Shown piece by piece: positions 6,937 to 14,662 of a stretch of 15,314 nt of DNA (position 1 is the first letter of the stretch; every line of letters starts with the position of its first letter). The stretch comes from an uncultured Ignavibacteriota bacterium (GTDB taxonomy: Bacteria > Bacteroidota > Ignavibacteria > Tepidaquicellales > Tepidaquicellaceae). Position numbers and translations under genes: made by a program. The DNA lies in assembly GCA_937915485.1 (NCBI GenBank), contig CALGII010000023.1:1-15314 (forward strand). Reading direction: 5' to 3'. Under the pieces are notes generated by a model, which was given only the letters and a program-made list of their open reading frames with translations, did no database searches and was not told the origin of the DNA.

Positions 6937-7791
6937 TTACTTTTTATATTCAGGTTTAAGCAGGTCACCGAGTTCCTTATAGGTGAAATTCAGTTCCGTC
7001 GGTCCAACCGCGTAAGCCGCAATTTCATAACTGTTATAATAAAAAATTACCCCGTCTTTAAGCAGTCCGAAATTATCGTTAAACTCGATGTGGTTTTCGA
7101 ACAGCATTCCGTTTTCACCGTCAAGCCTTTCCTTGTCTGAAATGCCTCTGAATTCCCTGTATTTCTTTTCAATTAGTTTATTCAGTCCTGACTCGAAACC
7201 CTTCACGAAAATATCCTGAACCCGCAGACGATTTCCCGTTTCGATGTCGAATACGAAATAAACGTTATAAGAATTAGGATGCGCTCCGCCCGTAAACGCA
7301 TAAGTATTAATTTCGACAGTAACGACGTTTCCCTTGTTATACAACACTCTTCCGGCCGACTCAAAAGCGTAAGACAATCCCCAGTCAGGATTATCTTTCT
7401 TCATCGTTTCGTAATCCTTGAAATAATTTTCCGCGAGTTTTTCGAGTGTCTTGTTCGACATCCCTTCTTCAACCATATAGACGCTGTCGGTAAGATAAGC
7501 GTATATCGCTTCATTTATTCGCTTATAGGATTTTCCTGACGTGAAGACGGGATATTCAATCTTCATATAAGAGCAGTTTTCTTCGTTGTCGTTGCATCCT
7601 CTGTAGGTTTTATGGAATTTCCGGATTTCATATTTCAGCGAATCGGGAGATTCGGAATTGCTCTCCCCTGCTGATTTCATTTCTCCTGAACCGGTGCTTT
7701 GAACATTCGATGTCGCGCTTGTTTCGGTTTGCTTTTTTCCGCATCCCAGGAGCAGGAGGGCGACTATAGATAGAATCAGAATATTTTTCAT
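6937..7791 (-). CDS. Lipoprotein with DUF4163/DUF3298 (RsiV/PdaC-like) domains
   Basis: A 284-residue lipoprotein. The signal peptide ends in the lipobox LLGC with lipidated C17, followed by a Ser/Thr/Glu-rich linker (about 18-50). The region around 52-160 has the DUF4163 style, and about 165-280 is DUF3298: TYAFTGGAHPNSY, FDIETGNRLRVQDIF, and the late DGVIFYYNSYEIAAYAVGP. The same pair of domains occurs in the lysozyme-binding anti-sigma factor RsiV and in the peptidoglycan deacetylase PdaC, but no deacetylase or membrane-spanning anti-sigma part is present here. It starts 3 bp after the stop of the upstream lipoprotein gene, so the two are very likely coupled. Two Cys (in RGCNDNEENCSY) may form a disulfide. 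Confidence 0.85.
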   Translation of the reverse strand: MKNILILSIVALLLLGCGKKQTETSATSNVQSTGSGEMKSAGESNSESPDSLKYEIRKFHKTYRGCNDNEENCSYMKIEYPVFTSGKSYKRINEAIYAYLTDSVYMVEEGMSNKTLEKLAENYFKDYETMKKDNPDWGLSYAFESAGRVLYNKGNVVTVEINTYAFTGGAHPNSYNVYFVFDIETGNRLRVQDIFVKGFESGLNKLIEKKYREFRGISDKERLDGENGMLFENHIEFNDNFGLLKDGVIFYYNSYEIAAYAVGPTELNFTYKELGDLLKPEYKK

Positions 7792-7794
7792 ATT

Positions 7795-8538
7795 TTAGTT
7801 AAATTTTTCTTCCTGAAATTTTTTCCAATGTTGTTTCGCGTAATCAAGAAACTCCTTCGGGGCATCGTTGAACGACTTATCAACTTTCATTTCCCCGCCG
7901 TAGGGACCTTCGTTCGGAAGTTTTACAATCATCGTTCCGCGGATCGCGTATTTTTCCTTCCCCTCGTGCATCATAAGTTTCAAATCACTGGGACTCACGT
8001 CGCTTCTGCAAGTCAATTTGTAGAGAAAAGTTGTTTCTGCGATACCGTTCCTGTCAAGGTCCGTCACGGAAAGTGATTTTTCGACGTAACTGAGCGTGAG
8101 GTCGAAATCGCAATTCTCGACGAGATCGTTTATCTTCCAGACTTCTTCTGAATTGCCGTTTTCACCGATTATGAAACCATATCCGAAAAGTTTTTTCGAC
8201 AGAGACCTTTCGCCACCCGGACGTTTTTTCTCCGTCTCCCGTGTCTCCGAGATTATTATCGCGTTAAGGCCTTTTGAGTCCTTCCACTGCGCTCCGGCGA
8301 CAATGTTTCCGTCAAAGAGAAGTTTTCCGGCGATGTCCTTCACATCGTATTTAAGACCGGAAATAGTTCCGTCGGCATTTTCCTTTGTTTCCGCTCCGGC
8401 GCTCTCCTTATTGACGTTGGCGGTTACCGAAGAAGAGTCTTTTGTTTCCTTCTTTTCGGTCAAAGGAGCGTTATTTTTCGAGCAGCCTGATATCAGGAAT
8501 AATGATATCAGCAGGATAATAAAAATGTTGTCTTTCAT
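7795..8538 (-). CDS. Lipoprotein of unknown function
   Basis: A 247-residue lipoprotein with signal peptide, lipobox ISGC (C19) and a low-complexity charged linker (about 20-60). The folded part includes SVTDLDRNGIAETTFLYKL, whose DxDxNG resembles the calcium-loop of FG-GAP or EF-hand-like segments, followed by TCRSDVSPSDLKLMMHEG. I recall this last combination from Bacteroidota proteins named as an M949_RS01915-like surface polysaccharide family; I am not certain and assign no function. The gene starts 12 bp after mscL and ends 3 bp before the DUF3298 lipoprotein, so it sits mid-operon. Partner proteins in the outer membrane are plausible but unshown. Confidence 0.72.
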   Translation of the reverse strand: MKDNIFIILLISLFLISGCSKNNAPLTEKKETKDSSSVTANVNKESAGAETKENADGTISGLKYDVKDIAGKLLFDGNIVAGAQWKDSKGLNAIIISETRETEKKRPGGERSLSKKLFGYGFIIGENGNSEEVWKINDLVENCDFDLTLSYVEKSLSVTDLDRNGIAETTFLYKLTCRSDVSPSDLKLMMHEGKEKYAIRGTMIVKLPNEGPYGGEMKVDKSFNDAPKEFLDYAKQHWKKFQEEKFN

Positions 8539-8550
8539 TCAGCCGTTTAG

Positions 8551-8985
8551 TTAGTTTTTATTTTTCAAAATATCTCTTATTTCAGCAAGAAGTTTCTCTT
8601 CGTTTGTAGGTTCGGGCGGCGCAGGCGCTTCTTCTTTCTTTCTAACAACTTTCTGGTATGCCTTTAGCACGATGAAAATACAGAATCCTATTATCACGAA
8701 GTTAAAAACAGTCTGCACGAACATCCCGTAGTTTATTGAAACTTCGGCAACTGCCGGAGTAATAATCTGCGCGCCGTTCATAACCGCTTCCTTGCCGCCT
8801 TGCAGAACAATTTTTAGTTCTTTAAAATCCACACTGCCCAGCAAAAGTCCAATCGGGGGCATAATGACGTCGTTGACAAGCGAAGTAATAACAGTGCCGA
8901 ACGCTCCGCCGATAATAACAGCAACAGCAAGGTCAAGCACGTTGCCCTTCATGATGAATTCTTTGAATTCTTTTAAGAGGCCCAT
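8551..8985 (-). CDS. mscL: Large-conductance mechanosensitive channel MscL
   Basis: A 144-residue inner-membrane channel that opens under membrane tension to release solutes during osmotic downshock. The start is ATG 8985, giving the family N-terminus MGLLKEFKEFIMKGNVLDLAV. The frame stays open for another 31 codons upstream, but that extension does not look like MscL. TM1 (about 15-45) has the glycine/alanine pore lining VAVIIGGAFGTVI and NDVIMPP; the periplasmic loop is about 50-85; TM2 is about 86-108; the cytoplasmic tail ends in a short amphipathic helix (NEEKLLAEIRDIL) after a Pro/Glu/Ala linker. Length is usual (E. coli 136). It lies between lpxA (145 bp upstream) and two lipoprotein genes read in the same direction. 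Confidence 0.95.
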   Translation of the reverse strand: MGLLKEFKEFIMKGNVLDLAVAVIIGGAFGTVITSLVNDVIMPPIGLLLGSVDFKELKIVLQGGKEAVMNGAQIITPAVAEVSINYGMFVQTVFNFVIIGFCIFIVLKAYQKVVRKKEEAPAPPEPTNEEKLLAEIRDILKNKN

Positions 8986-9130
8986 AATGTTTGATTTAAG
9001 TTTGTAAAATATTTTTTCGTTACCGTGAAATGAGCGGTCGCCAACAACGGCAACTTTGAAAATCCGTTTAATCAACAAAAAAATAATATTTTATTTGATT
9101 ATTTAAAAGAGAAATGAAACCGAAAACGGC

Positions 9131-9886
9131 CTATATTTTTGGCAATATTCCGCGCTCGCTTGTCTCGATGAAATCTCTTATTATCTTTACTTCTTCCGTC
9201 ATTTCCATATCATCACACAATTTTTTCAGCGCGTCCCTGAAATTTAAACCGGAGTCGTAAATGATTCCGTATGCGTTTTTTATATTCTGTATTTGTTCCG
9301 GTGTGAAGCCTTTTCGTTTGAGTCCTATGAAATTAAGCCCCATGAATCTGAGCGGAGTCCGTCCTGCAAGACAGTAAGGCGGGACGTCCTTCGTGACCTT
9401 CGTACTTGATTCAATCATAACATATTCGCCAATGTGCGCGAACTGATGAACTCCGACGAGTCCCCCGATGTTAGTCTGTTTGCCTACCGTAACATGACCG
9501 CCGAGATTTACGCCGTTCGTAAGAACCACGTTGTCGCCGATTCTGTTATCGTGAGCAACGTGTACGTGGTTCATTATGTAACAGTTCTTTCCTATTACTG
9601 TCTTGTAAGTATGCGTCGTTCCCCTGCATACTGTTGACAGTCCTTTTATGATTGTGCCTTCGCCGATTTCAACTGTTGTAGGTTCGTTCGCGTATGAGGT
9701 CGAATTCGGCCAGACGCTAATTCCCGCGGAATGGAGGATAATAACATTATCCGAAATCCTGGAACCGTTTCCAATGTAAGCATTGGAGCCTATCTGCACT
9801 CCGCTGCCGATAACAACGTCATCCTCAACCGTGGTGTAGTTTCCGATAACCGTATCTTTTCCGATTTTTGCTTTTGGACTTATCAT
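9131..9886 (-). CDS. lpxA: UDP-N-acetylglucosamine O-acyltransferase LpxA
   Basis: A 251-residue cytoplasmic left-handed beta-helix enzyme that transfers a 3-hydroxyacyl chain from ACP to UDP-GlcNAc, the first step of lipid A synthesis. Hexapeptide repeats fill residues 1-170 (IGKDTVIGNYTTVEDDVVIG). An offset of 13 aligns it to E. coli LpxA: general base H112 (E. coli H125, in VAHDN), H131 (H144) and H147 (H160, VHQF). The C-terminal part GLNFIGLKRKGFTPEQIQNIKNAYG matches E. coli well. S160 stands where E. coli has the acyl-length ruler G173. LpxA usually sits beside lpxD, fabZ, lpxC or lpxB; here it is alone among unrelated genes. ATG 9884-9886 is the start. Confidence 0.94.
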   Translation of the reverse strand: MISPKAKIGKDTVIGNYTTVEDDVVIGSGVQIGSNAYIGNGSRISDNVIILHSAGISVWPNSTSYANEPTTVEIGEGTIIKGLSTVCRGTTHTYKTVIGKNCYIMNHVHVAHDNRIGDNVVLTNGVNLGGHVTVGKQTNIGGLVGVHQFAHIGEYVMIESSTKVTKDVPPYCLAGRTPLRFMGLNFIGLKRKGFTPEQIQNIKNAYGIIYDSGLNFRDALKKLCDDMEMTEEVKIIRDFIETSERGILPKI

Positions 9887-9957
9887 TTCAATAAGATTTA
9901 TAGTGTAAATTTATCTATTTTACATTTGATAAAAACTGATAATACGATTGCATATCT

Positions 9958-10410
9958 TCATCCGAATAATTCCTGAAGTTTCAAGCGCCTGTATTCAAAT
10001 ATCTTCTTCACTTCCCTTTCGACAAACAGGCGGTTCACTATTCTCCCGATGAAACCGAACTTAATTTTGTAATGAAGAACATCAACCATCCTGACCCCGC
10101 CATCCGTTTCGAAAAACTTATGCTGGTGATGCCAGAAGGAATAAGGGCCGAACCTCTGCTCGTCAACGAAGTAATACGGCTCGGAAACGTGGGTTATCTC
10201 AGTTACCCATTTGACGGGTATTCCGAGAAGCGGTTTCACGATGTAAGTAATTATCATTCCGGGGTACATTTTGTCTTCCCTGTAACCGGAAGTTATGTGA
10301 AAACCCATGCCTGGAGGTGTAATCGACTTAAGATTTTCCGGCGAGGAAAAAAAGTTCCACGCTTCGTGAATATTTATCGGAAGCGTCTGTTCGGTCTTTA
10401 AAAAATGCAT
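9958..10410 (-). CDS. SRPBCC/START-like ligand-binding protein (COG4276 type)
   Basis: A 150-residue single-domain protein of the Bet v 1-like fold. It shows the family N-terminus LPINIHEAWNFFSSPENLKSITPPGMGF, a central YIVKPLLGIPVKWVTEI, and the YFVDEQRFGPYSFWHHQHKF stretch that is characteristic of the stand-alone COG4276 group, which also occurs at the end of some YfcH-type epimerases. No catalytic residue can be named; it probably binds a small hydrophobic ligand. It is divergent from the alpha/beta hydrolase with only 48 bp between start codons, and lpxA follows 71 bp downstream in the same direction. Confidence 0.82.
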   Translation of the reverse strand: MHFLKTEQTLPINIHEAWNFFSSPENLKSITPPGMGFHITSGYREDKMYPGMIITYIVKPLLGIPVKWVTEITHVSEPYYFVDEQRFGPYSFWHHQHKFFETDGGVRMVDVLHYKIKFGFIGRIVNRLFVEREVKKIFEYRRLKLQELFG

Positions 10411-10458
10411 GTTTTAAATTTTAAAGTTTAAATAGTTTGATAATAAAATTAAAGGCTT

Positions 10459-11664
10459 ATGGGGTATCTCGAGGAATATTACACGCTGAAAAAACTTTAT
10501 GACGAAAGCAAGGATTCGATTACTATACCCGGCGCGAATATAATCATTCGCAATTATAAATTTAATTCAGTAACCCCTGATTTTTTCCCGGGCAACGATT
10601 ACATGGCTTCCCTTTTTCAGAGGCATTACGGAAAGACGCGCCCTGGCAGCATGACAGAATTCAACGATAATCAGATTTCGGATTTTAAGTGCAACACGGA
10701 CTTCGTTTATCCGGTTTACTGCAAGCGGGATAAGGGGAAGCAGAACGGCGTGATTATTATGCTGCACGGATTGAACGAAAGCAGTTGGGACAAGTATCAT
10801 CCCTGGGCGAAAGCGCTTGTCGAGAACACGGGGCAGCCGGTAATAATGTTCCCAATATCGTTTCACATAAACAGGCGACCACAGTACTGGACCGAAACCC
10901 GGAAGATGAACGCACTTTCCAAAGAGCGAAAATCATTTTACGACGACCTCGCGGAATCATCATTCGTCAACGCGGCAATAAGCACGCGCCTTCAGTTCGC
11001 TTCGGAACTGTTTTTCTGGTCGGGGCTTCGGACTTACATTGATATTCTGCGCCTCACAGAAATGCTTACGCACGGTGATTTCGATTTCGCGGCAAAGAAT
11101 ACGAGAATAAATTTTTTCGGTTACTCCATAGGAGCATTTCTTGTCGAGGTCCTGATGATGTCCAGGTTCGACCTCTACGAAAAATCCAAAGCCGTTCTTT
11201 TCTGCGGCGGTCCCGCTATGGACCTGATGTATCCCGCCTCGAAATATATATATGATACGGAAACAGAAAAATCAATGAGCAGGTTTTACATCAAGGATTT
11301 CGAGAATGCGTTGAAGCAAGATAAGTTTCTGTACAATTATTTTCACGCTCCGCCGAACGAAGCCCTTGCTTTCCGTTCGATGTTAAATACAGAAAGATTC
11401 AGAACTCAGCGCGATAATATGCTGGGAAGATTAAGCAGGAATATTCACGCGGTTTGCCTTAAGAAAGATACTGTGATGCCGCCGGAATCGGTAAGAAAAA
11501 CACTCGAAGGGGATAATAATGTTCCGGGAATAAAGGTAACTGAATTAGATTTTCCGTTTGAATACGATCACATCAGTCCCTTCCCGCTCGGCGAAAACAC
11601 AAAAGCGGAGACCGATAGGGCATTCAACGAATTCATTAAAATTGCGGCTGAAGGGCTTGTCTAA
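10459..11664 (+). CDS. Alpha/beta hydrolase, DUF6051-like
   Basis: A 401-residue predicted serine hydrolase. The core has a nucleophile elbow GYSIG (S223), an oxyanion LHGLNE (102-107), a probable acid D337 (KKDTVMPP) and a C-terminal catalytic His H371 (EYDHISPFPL), the usual triad order. The long N-terminal part (1-95) and lid region (about 135-215, rich in aromatic residues) are larger than in simple hydrolases. I associate this architecture with DUF6051 proteins of Bacteroidota, which carry the HGLNE and FAYSIGAFL-like motifs. There is no signal peptide, so it should be cytoplasmic. A weak AAAGG lies ahead of ATG 10459. It ends 3 bp from the opposing repeat protein. Substrate is unknown. 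Confidence 0.72.
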   Translation: MGYLEEYYTLKKLYDESKDSITIPGANIIIRNYKFNSVTPDFFPGNDYMASLFQRHYGKTRPGSMTEFNDNQISDFKCNTDFVYPVYCKRDKGKQNGVIIMLHGLNESSWDKYHPWAKALVENTGQPVIMFPISFHINRRPQYWTETRKMNALSKERKSFYDDLAESSFVNAAISTRLQFASELFFWSGLRTYIDILRLTEMLTHGDFDFAAKNTRINFFGYSIGAFLVEVLMMSRFDLYEKSKAVLFCGGPAMDLMYPASKYIYDTETEKSMSRFYIKDFENALKQDKFLYNYFHAPPNEALAFRSMLNTERFRTQRDNMLGRLSRNIHAVCLKKDTVMPPESVRKTLEGDNNVPGIKVTELDFPFEYDHISPFPLGENTKAETDRAFNEFIKIAAEGLV

Positions 11665-11667
11665 GAT

Positions 11668-12558
11668 TTATTCATAAAAGTATCTCAGCATATAACTGCT
11701 GACGTCCGACAGGTCCGATATCTTAACCTGCCTGACACGATTTCCGTCATATTCATATAACTTCGTTATCTTGCCCTGCGGTGAATCACTGATTTCTTCT
11801 ACAACTTTGCCGTTCGAATTGTAAGTGAACTTAGTAGAACCAAGCGTCTTGCCGTTTTCCTCCTTCACGGTTTTTTCTTCGAGCAAGCCGTTTTTCCAGA
11901 TGTAAGATACCAACGTCGTTTTCTTATTGCCGAGAATTATTTTTTCCTCGAGACAGCGCGAATTCGCGTCATAAGTGTATAGATACTTATAGTCGGCCTC
12001 ATCGTTGCTGTTATACTTGATTTCCTGTATGATGTTTCCCCACTGATCGGATTCGAATTCAGAATACCCGAATAATACTCCGTCAGCAGTCACGTACTTC
12101 ATTTTATTCAGCGCGCCGCCCTCGTAAGAATACACCTCGTCGAACGCCTTCGAAGCGCCGAGAAAAATTTCGCGCCTGTCCGTCAGACCGTCCTCACGAT
12201 AATAGAATTCTGTTTTACCGGTAATGTTATTTTTATCATCATAGATTTCGCGATACAGAATTTTGTTCTGCGAATTGAGCGATATTATGCTTTTCGAGTA
12301 TGCAGGAGCATAATTGATATCCGTGAAAAGCATTTTTTCAGCGTCGTAAGTCATTATTTCCGCCACGGAAGAGTCCTGCTGGAAATCCACTTCATCGTAA
12401 TCGTATCTGTATATCGTAATCTTCTTCATCCCGTTGTCTTTAACCGCGTTAACCTTGTCAAGTTCGGCGTTCTCAGTGTCGATCATCATTTTTATCTGAG
12501 GGAACGCGAACGAGGGAATCAATAACAACAAAAGAATGAATGGGGAAAAGAATTTCAT
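11668..12558 (-). CDS. Secreted 25-residue-repeat (YD/MORN-like) protein
   Basis: A 296-residue exported protein with a signal peptide (1 to about 20, FILLLLLIPSFAFPQ). The rest is built from units of about 25 residues, each starting with aromatic-x-aromatic, at residues 118, 143, 168, 194, 219, 244, 268 and 293; weaker copies lie near 44, 69 and 93. Many units continue with an N/D-G turn and a charged strand (for example YTYDANSRCLEEK, FTYNSNGKVVEE). This is the style of YD or MORN-2 repeats of cell-surface proteins. ATG 12558 is chosen; a GTG seven codons upstream would add KLKINT ahead of the signal peptide and is less likely. No lipobox, T9SS tag or toxin domain is present. Function unknown. 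Confidence 0.7.
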   Translation of the reverse strand: MKFFSPFILLLLLIPSFAFPQIKMMIDTENAELDKVNAVKDNGMKKITIYRYDYDEVDFQQDSSVAEIMTYDAEKMLFTDINYAPAYSKSIISLNSQNKILYREIYDDKNNITGKTEFYYREDGLTDRREIFLGASKAFDEVYSYEGGALNKMKYVTADGVLFGYSEFESDQWGNIIQEIKYNSNDEADYKYLYTYDANSRCLEEKIILGNKKTTLVSYIWKNGLLEEKTVKEENGKTLGSTKFTYNSNGKVVEEISDSPQGKITKLYEYDGNRVRQVKISDLSDVSSYMLRYFYE

Positions 12559-12609
12559 AGTATTTATTTTCAATTTCACGGAAATTATTGTTTCTAAATT
12601 AAAAAATGC

Positions 12610-13554
12610 ATGAATATTATAACGAAATTATTTAATATTAAATACCCAATTATACAAGCGGGAATGGTCTGGTGCAGCGGCTGGAAACTGGCGTCGGCAG
12701 TGAGCAACGCGGGAGGGCTCGGTCTGATAGGCGCGGGTTCCATGCACCCCGATACTTTCCTTGAACACGTACGTAAGTGTAAGAAAGGAACGGACAATCC
12801 ATTCGGTGTTAATGTCCCTCTCCTCTATCCCGAAATGGACAAGATAATGAACATTATAATCGATGAGGGAGTGAAGATAGTATTCACGTCCGCGGGAAGT
12901 CCGTCAAAATACACAGGTACACTTCAGAGCAAAGGCATAAAAGTTGTTCACGTTGTCGCGAGTTCGAAATTCGCCCTGAAATGCAGGGACGCGGGAGTTG
13001 ACGCGATAGTCGCGGAAGGATTCGAAGCGGGCGGACATAACGGCGCGGAAGAAACCACAACAATGACTCTGATTCCGATAGTAAGAAAAGCCGTTGACCT
13101 TCCAATAATTGCTGCAGGCGGAATCGCTACGGGAGGAGCGATGGCTGCTGCCTTCGCGCTCGGAGCCGACGGGGTTCAGGTCGGAACGAGATTCGCGGCC
13201 TCGCTTGAATCATCGGCGCACGAATCGTTCAAGCGGAAAATCATAGACGCAAAGGAAGGCGACACTAAACTGATGATGAAAAAAGTAGTTCCCGTGCGGC
13301 TTCTCAAGAATAAGTTTTTCGAAGATATAGAGAAGGCGGAAAACTCCTGCGCAACTGTCGAAGAACTCCGCGCAATTCTCGGTAAAGGACGCGCGAAGAA
13401 AGGCATGTTCGAAGGAGATTTGGAAAACGGAGAACTTGAGATAGGACAGATTTCCGCGCACATAGATAGAATTCAGTCTGCCAAAGAGATTATTGATGAA
13501 ATAATGACGGACTTTAATGCAGCGAGAGAAAAACTATCGAAACTCAATTTTTAA
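12610..13554 (+). CDS. FMN-dependent nitronate monooxygenase / FabK-like protein
   Basis: A 314-residue TIM-barrel flavoprotein of the 2-nitropropane dioxygenase family. It begins with YPIIQAGMVWCSGWKLASAV and GGLGLIGAG (35-43), has the catalytic-His motif GFEAGGHNG (H143), and binds FMN phosphate through AAGGIATGGAM (168-178) and GADGVQVGTRF (185-195). Members either oxidise alkyl nitronates or act as the enoyl-ACP reductase FabK of fatty-acid synthesis. Length, H143 (FabK of S. pneumoniae uses H144) and the Gly-rich motifs fit both, so the name is left at family level. It is divergent from the repeat protein (51 bp) and convergent with the SGNH gene. No fatty-acid genes flank it. Confidence 0.88.
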   Translation: MNIITKLFNIKYPIIQAGMVWCSGWKLASAVSNAGGLGLIGAGSMHPDTFLEHVRKCKKGTDNPFGVNVPLLYPEMDKIMNIIIDEGVKIVFTSAGSPSKYTGTLQSKGIKVVHVVASSKFALKCRDAGVDAIVAEGFEAGGHNGAEETTTMTLIPIVRKAVDLPIIAAGGIATGGAMAAAFALGADGVQVGTRFAASLESSAHESFKRKIIDAKEGDTKLMMKKVVPVRLLKNKFFEDIEKAENSCATVEELRAILGKGRAKKGMFEGDLENGELEIGQISAHIDRIQSAKEIIDEIMTDFNAAREKLSKLNF

Positions 13555-13615
13555 AAATTTACAATACGCATATCTGTATTCAGACGTTATTAATCGGGAA
13601 TAATGCCGGAATAAA

Positions 13616-14653
13616 TTACTTTACCATCAGCATCTTTCTTGTAATCCGCTCATTCCCGGCGATGAGAGTGTAAAAATACACGCCGCTCGGGAGACCATTC
13701 AGGTCCAATATTAAATTGTAATTTCCCGGAACCCTGTATCCGATAATTTCGCGAGACACAATTCTTCCTGTTATGTCTGATACTAAAATTTTCGGATAAG
13801 ACGCGATTTTCAAACTGAAATTTATTCTTGTTCTTCCGTTGAACGGATTTGGAAAATTCTGGAACAATTCAAAACCTGTTAAAGTCAATGCCTCATTGCC
13901 GACCGATATGACAGTCTGGTACGCGCAGTTCTGCAGAAACAATGCGTCCGCCTGAGAGAGTGTTCCGATATATGAAAGCCCGACCGGACTAAGGTTAAAA
14001 AGTTTCGCATAAAAGACGCAGGCGGCGAGGTAAGAGCCTTTAATTGTAGGGTGGCTTTCATCCGATTCCCAGAGGTCAATACCCGGCTGCAGAAGCCTTG
14101 CTTTCCGCCACGCCTCCCCGACGGGACAAAGTACCGCGTTCAGCATAGACGAAATTTCCAAGTACGCTGATTTCAGAGAATCCTGCATGTGAAAGAAACT
14201 CGTGAAGACGGGGCTGCAAAAAGTATCGATGCACTGTTGACCACCGTTCTGTCTTCCCCAGGTCATGAAGAAACAGGTGTGAAGATTATTCAACTTAATC
14301 AGGCTGTCGAGAAATTCCGCCGAGGGATACATGCTGTTGTAACGGAAATGCTCAATCGTCGGCGCCTGGCTCTGTTCCTGAAGAACGACGAAGTCCCAGC
14401 CTCCCTGCCTAATCAGGCTGAGTGAGGTTTCGTCCGTTTTATGATTCTCGAGCATATAACCGCCGGGAGCGGAGATACCTGTTAAAACGATTTTGCCTGC
14501 GGACTTCGCAAGGTTACCGAACAAATCGGGCAGATTGTTAGCGTACGTGTAACTGTTTCCGAGAAAAAGCACCTTCGTCGTGTCTGATGCGGAAGAATCT
14601 TTCACGAAAAAAAACAGCGGCGCGAAGATAAAAATCAAAAAAACTTTTCTCAT
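13616..14653 (-). CDS. SGNH-type hydrolase with T9SS type A sorting domain
   Basis: A 345-residue secreted protein with signal peptide (about 1-23). The middle is an SGNH/GDSL-like fold: block I LFLGNSYTYANN with nucleophile S34, a WDFVVLQEQSQAP stretch (86-98), and a DESHPT block with D198 and H201 as the other triad members. It resembles the DUF4886 type of SGNH domain. Residues about 264-345 form a T9SS C-terminal sorting domain: FQNFPNPFNGRTRINF, VSDITGRIV, LPSGVYFYTL and the final MLMVK. The protein is thus exported across the outer membrane and then cleaved or anchored. Such enzymes often de-acylate or cleave esters on polysaccharides, but the substrate is not shown. The start lies 9 bp after the C_GCAxxG_C_C gene. 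Confidence 0.88.
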   Translation of the reverse strand: MRKVFLIFIFAPLFFFVKDSSASDTTKVLFLGNSYTYANNLPDLFGNLAKSAGKIVLTGISAPGGYMLENHKTDETSLSLIRQGGWDFVVLQEQSQAPTIEHFRYNSMYPSAEFLDSLIKLNNLHTCFFMTWGRQNGGQQCIDTFCSPVFTSFFHMQDSLKSAYLEISSMLNAVLCPVGEAWRKARLLQPGIDLWESDESHPTIKGSYLAACVFYAKLFNLSPVGLSYIGTLSQADALFLQNCAYQTVISVGNEALTLTGFELFQNFPNPFNGRTRINFSLKIASYPKILVSDITGRIVSREIIGYRVPGNYNLILDLNGLPSGVYFYTLIAGNERITRKMLMVK

Positions 14654-14662
14654 AGTCTTGAA

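Noticed and set aside
8986..9078. Upstream extension of mscL to an earlier in-frame start
   Set aside because: The extra 31 residues do not look like MscL, whereas ATG 8985 gives the standard family N-terminus.
9904..9924. TGTAAA-N9-TTTACA inverted repeat upstream of lpxA
   Set aside because: Six-base AT-rich arms are expected by chance here and match no regulator consensus I know.
12559..12579. GTG start seven codons ahead of the repeat protein's ATG
   Set aside because: It would put charged residues before a normal signal peptide; ATG 12558 starts it cleanly.
13563..13580. AATAC/GTATT hairpin between the NMO-like and SGNH genes
   Set aside because: A 5-bp AT-rich stem without a following T-run is too weak to call a terminator.
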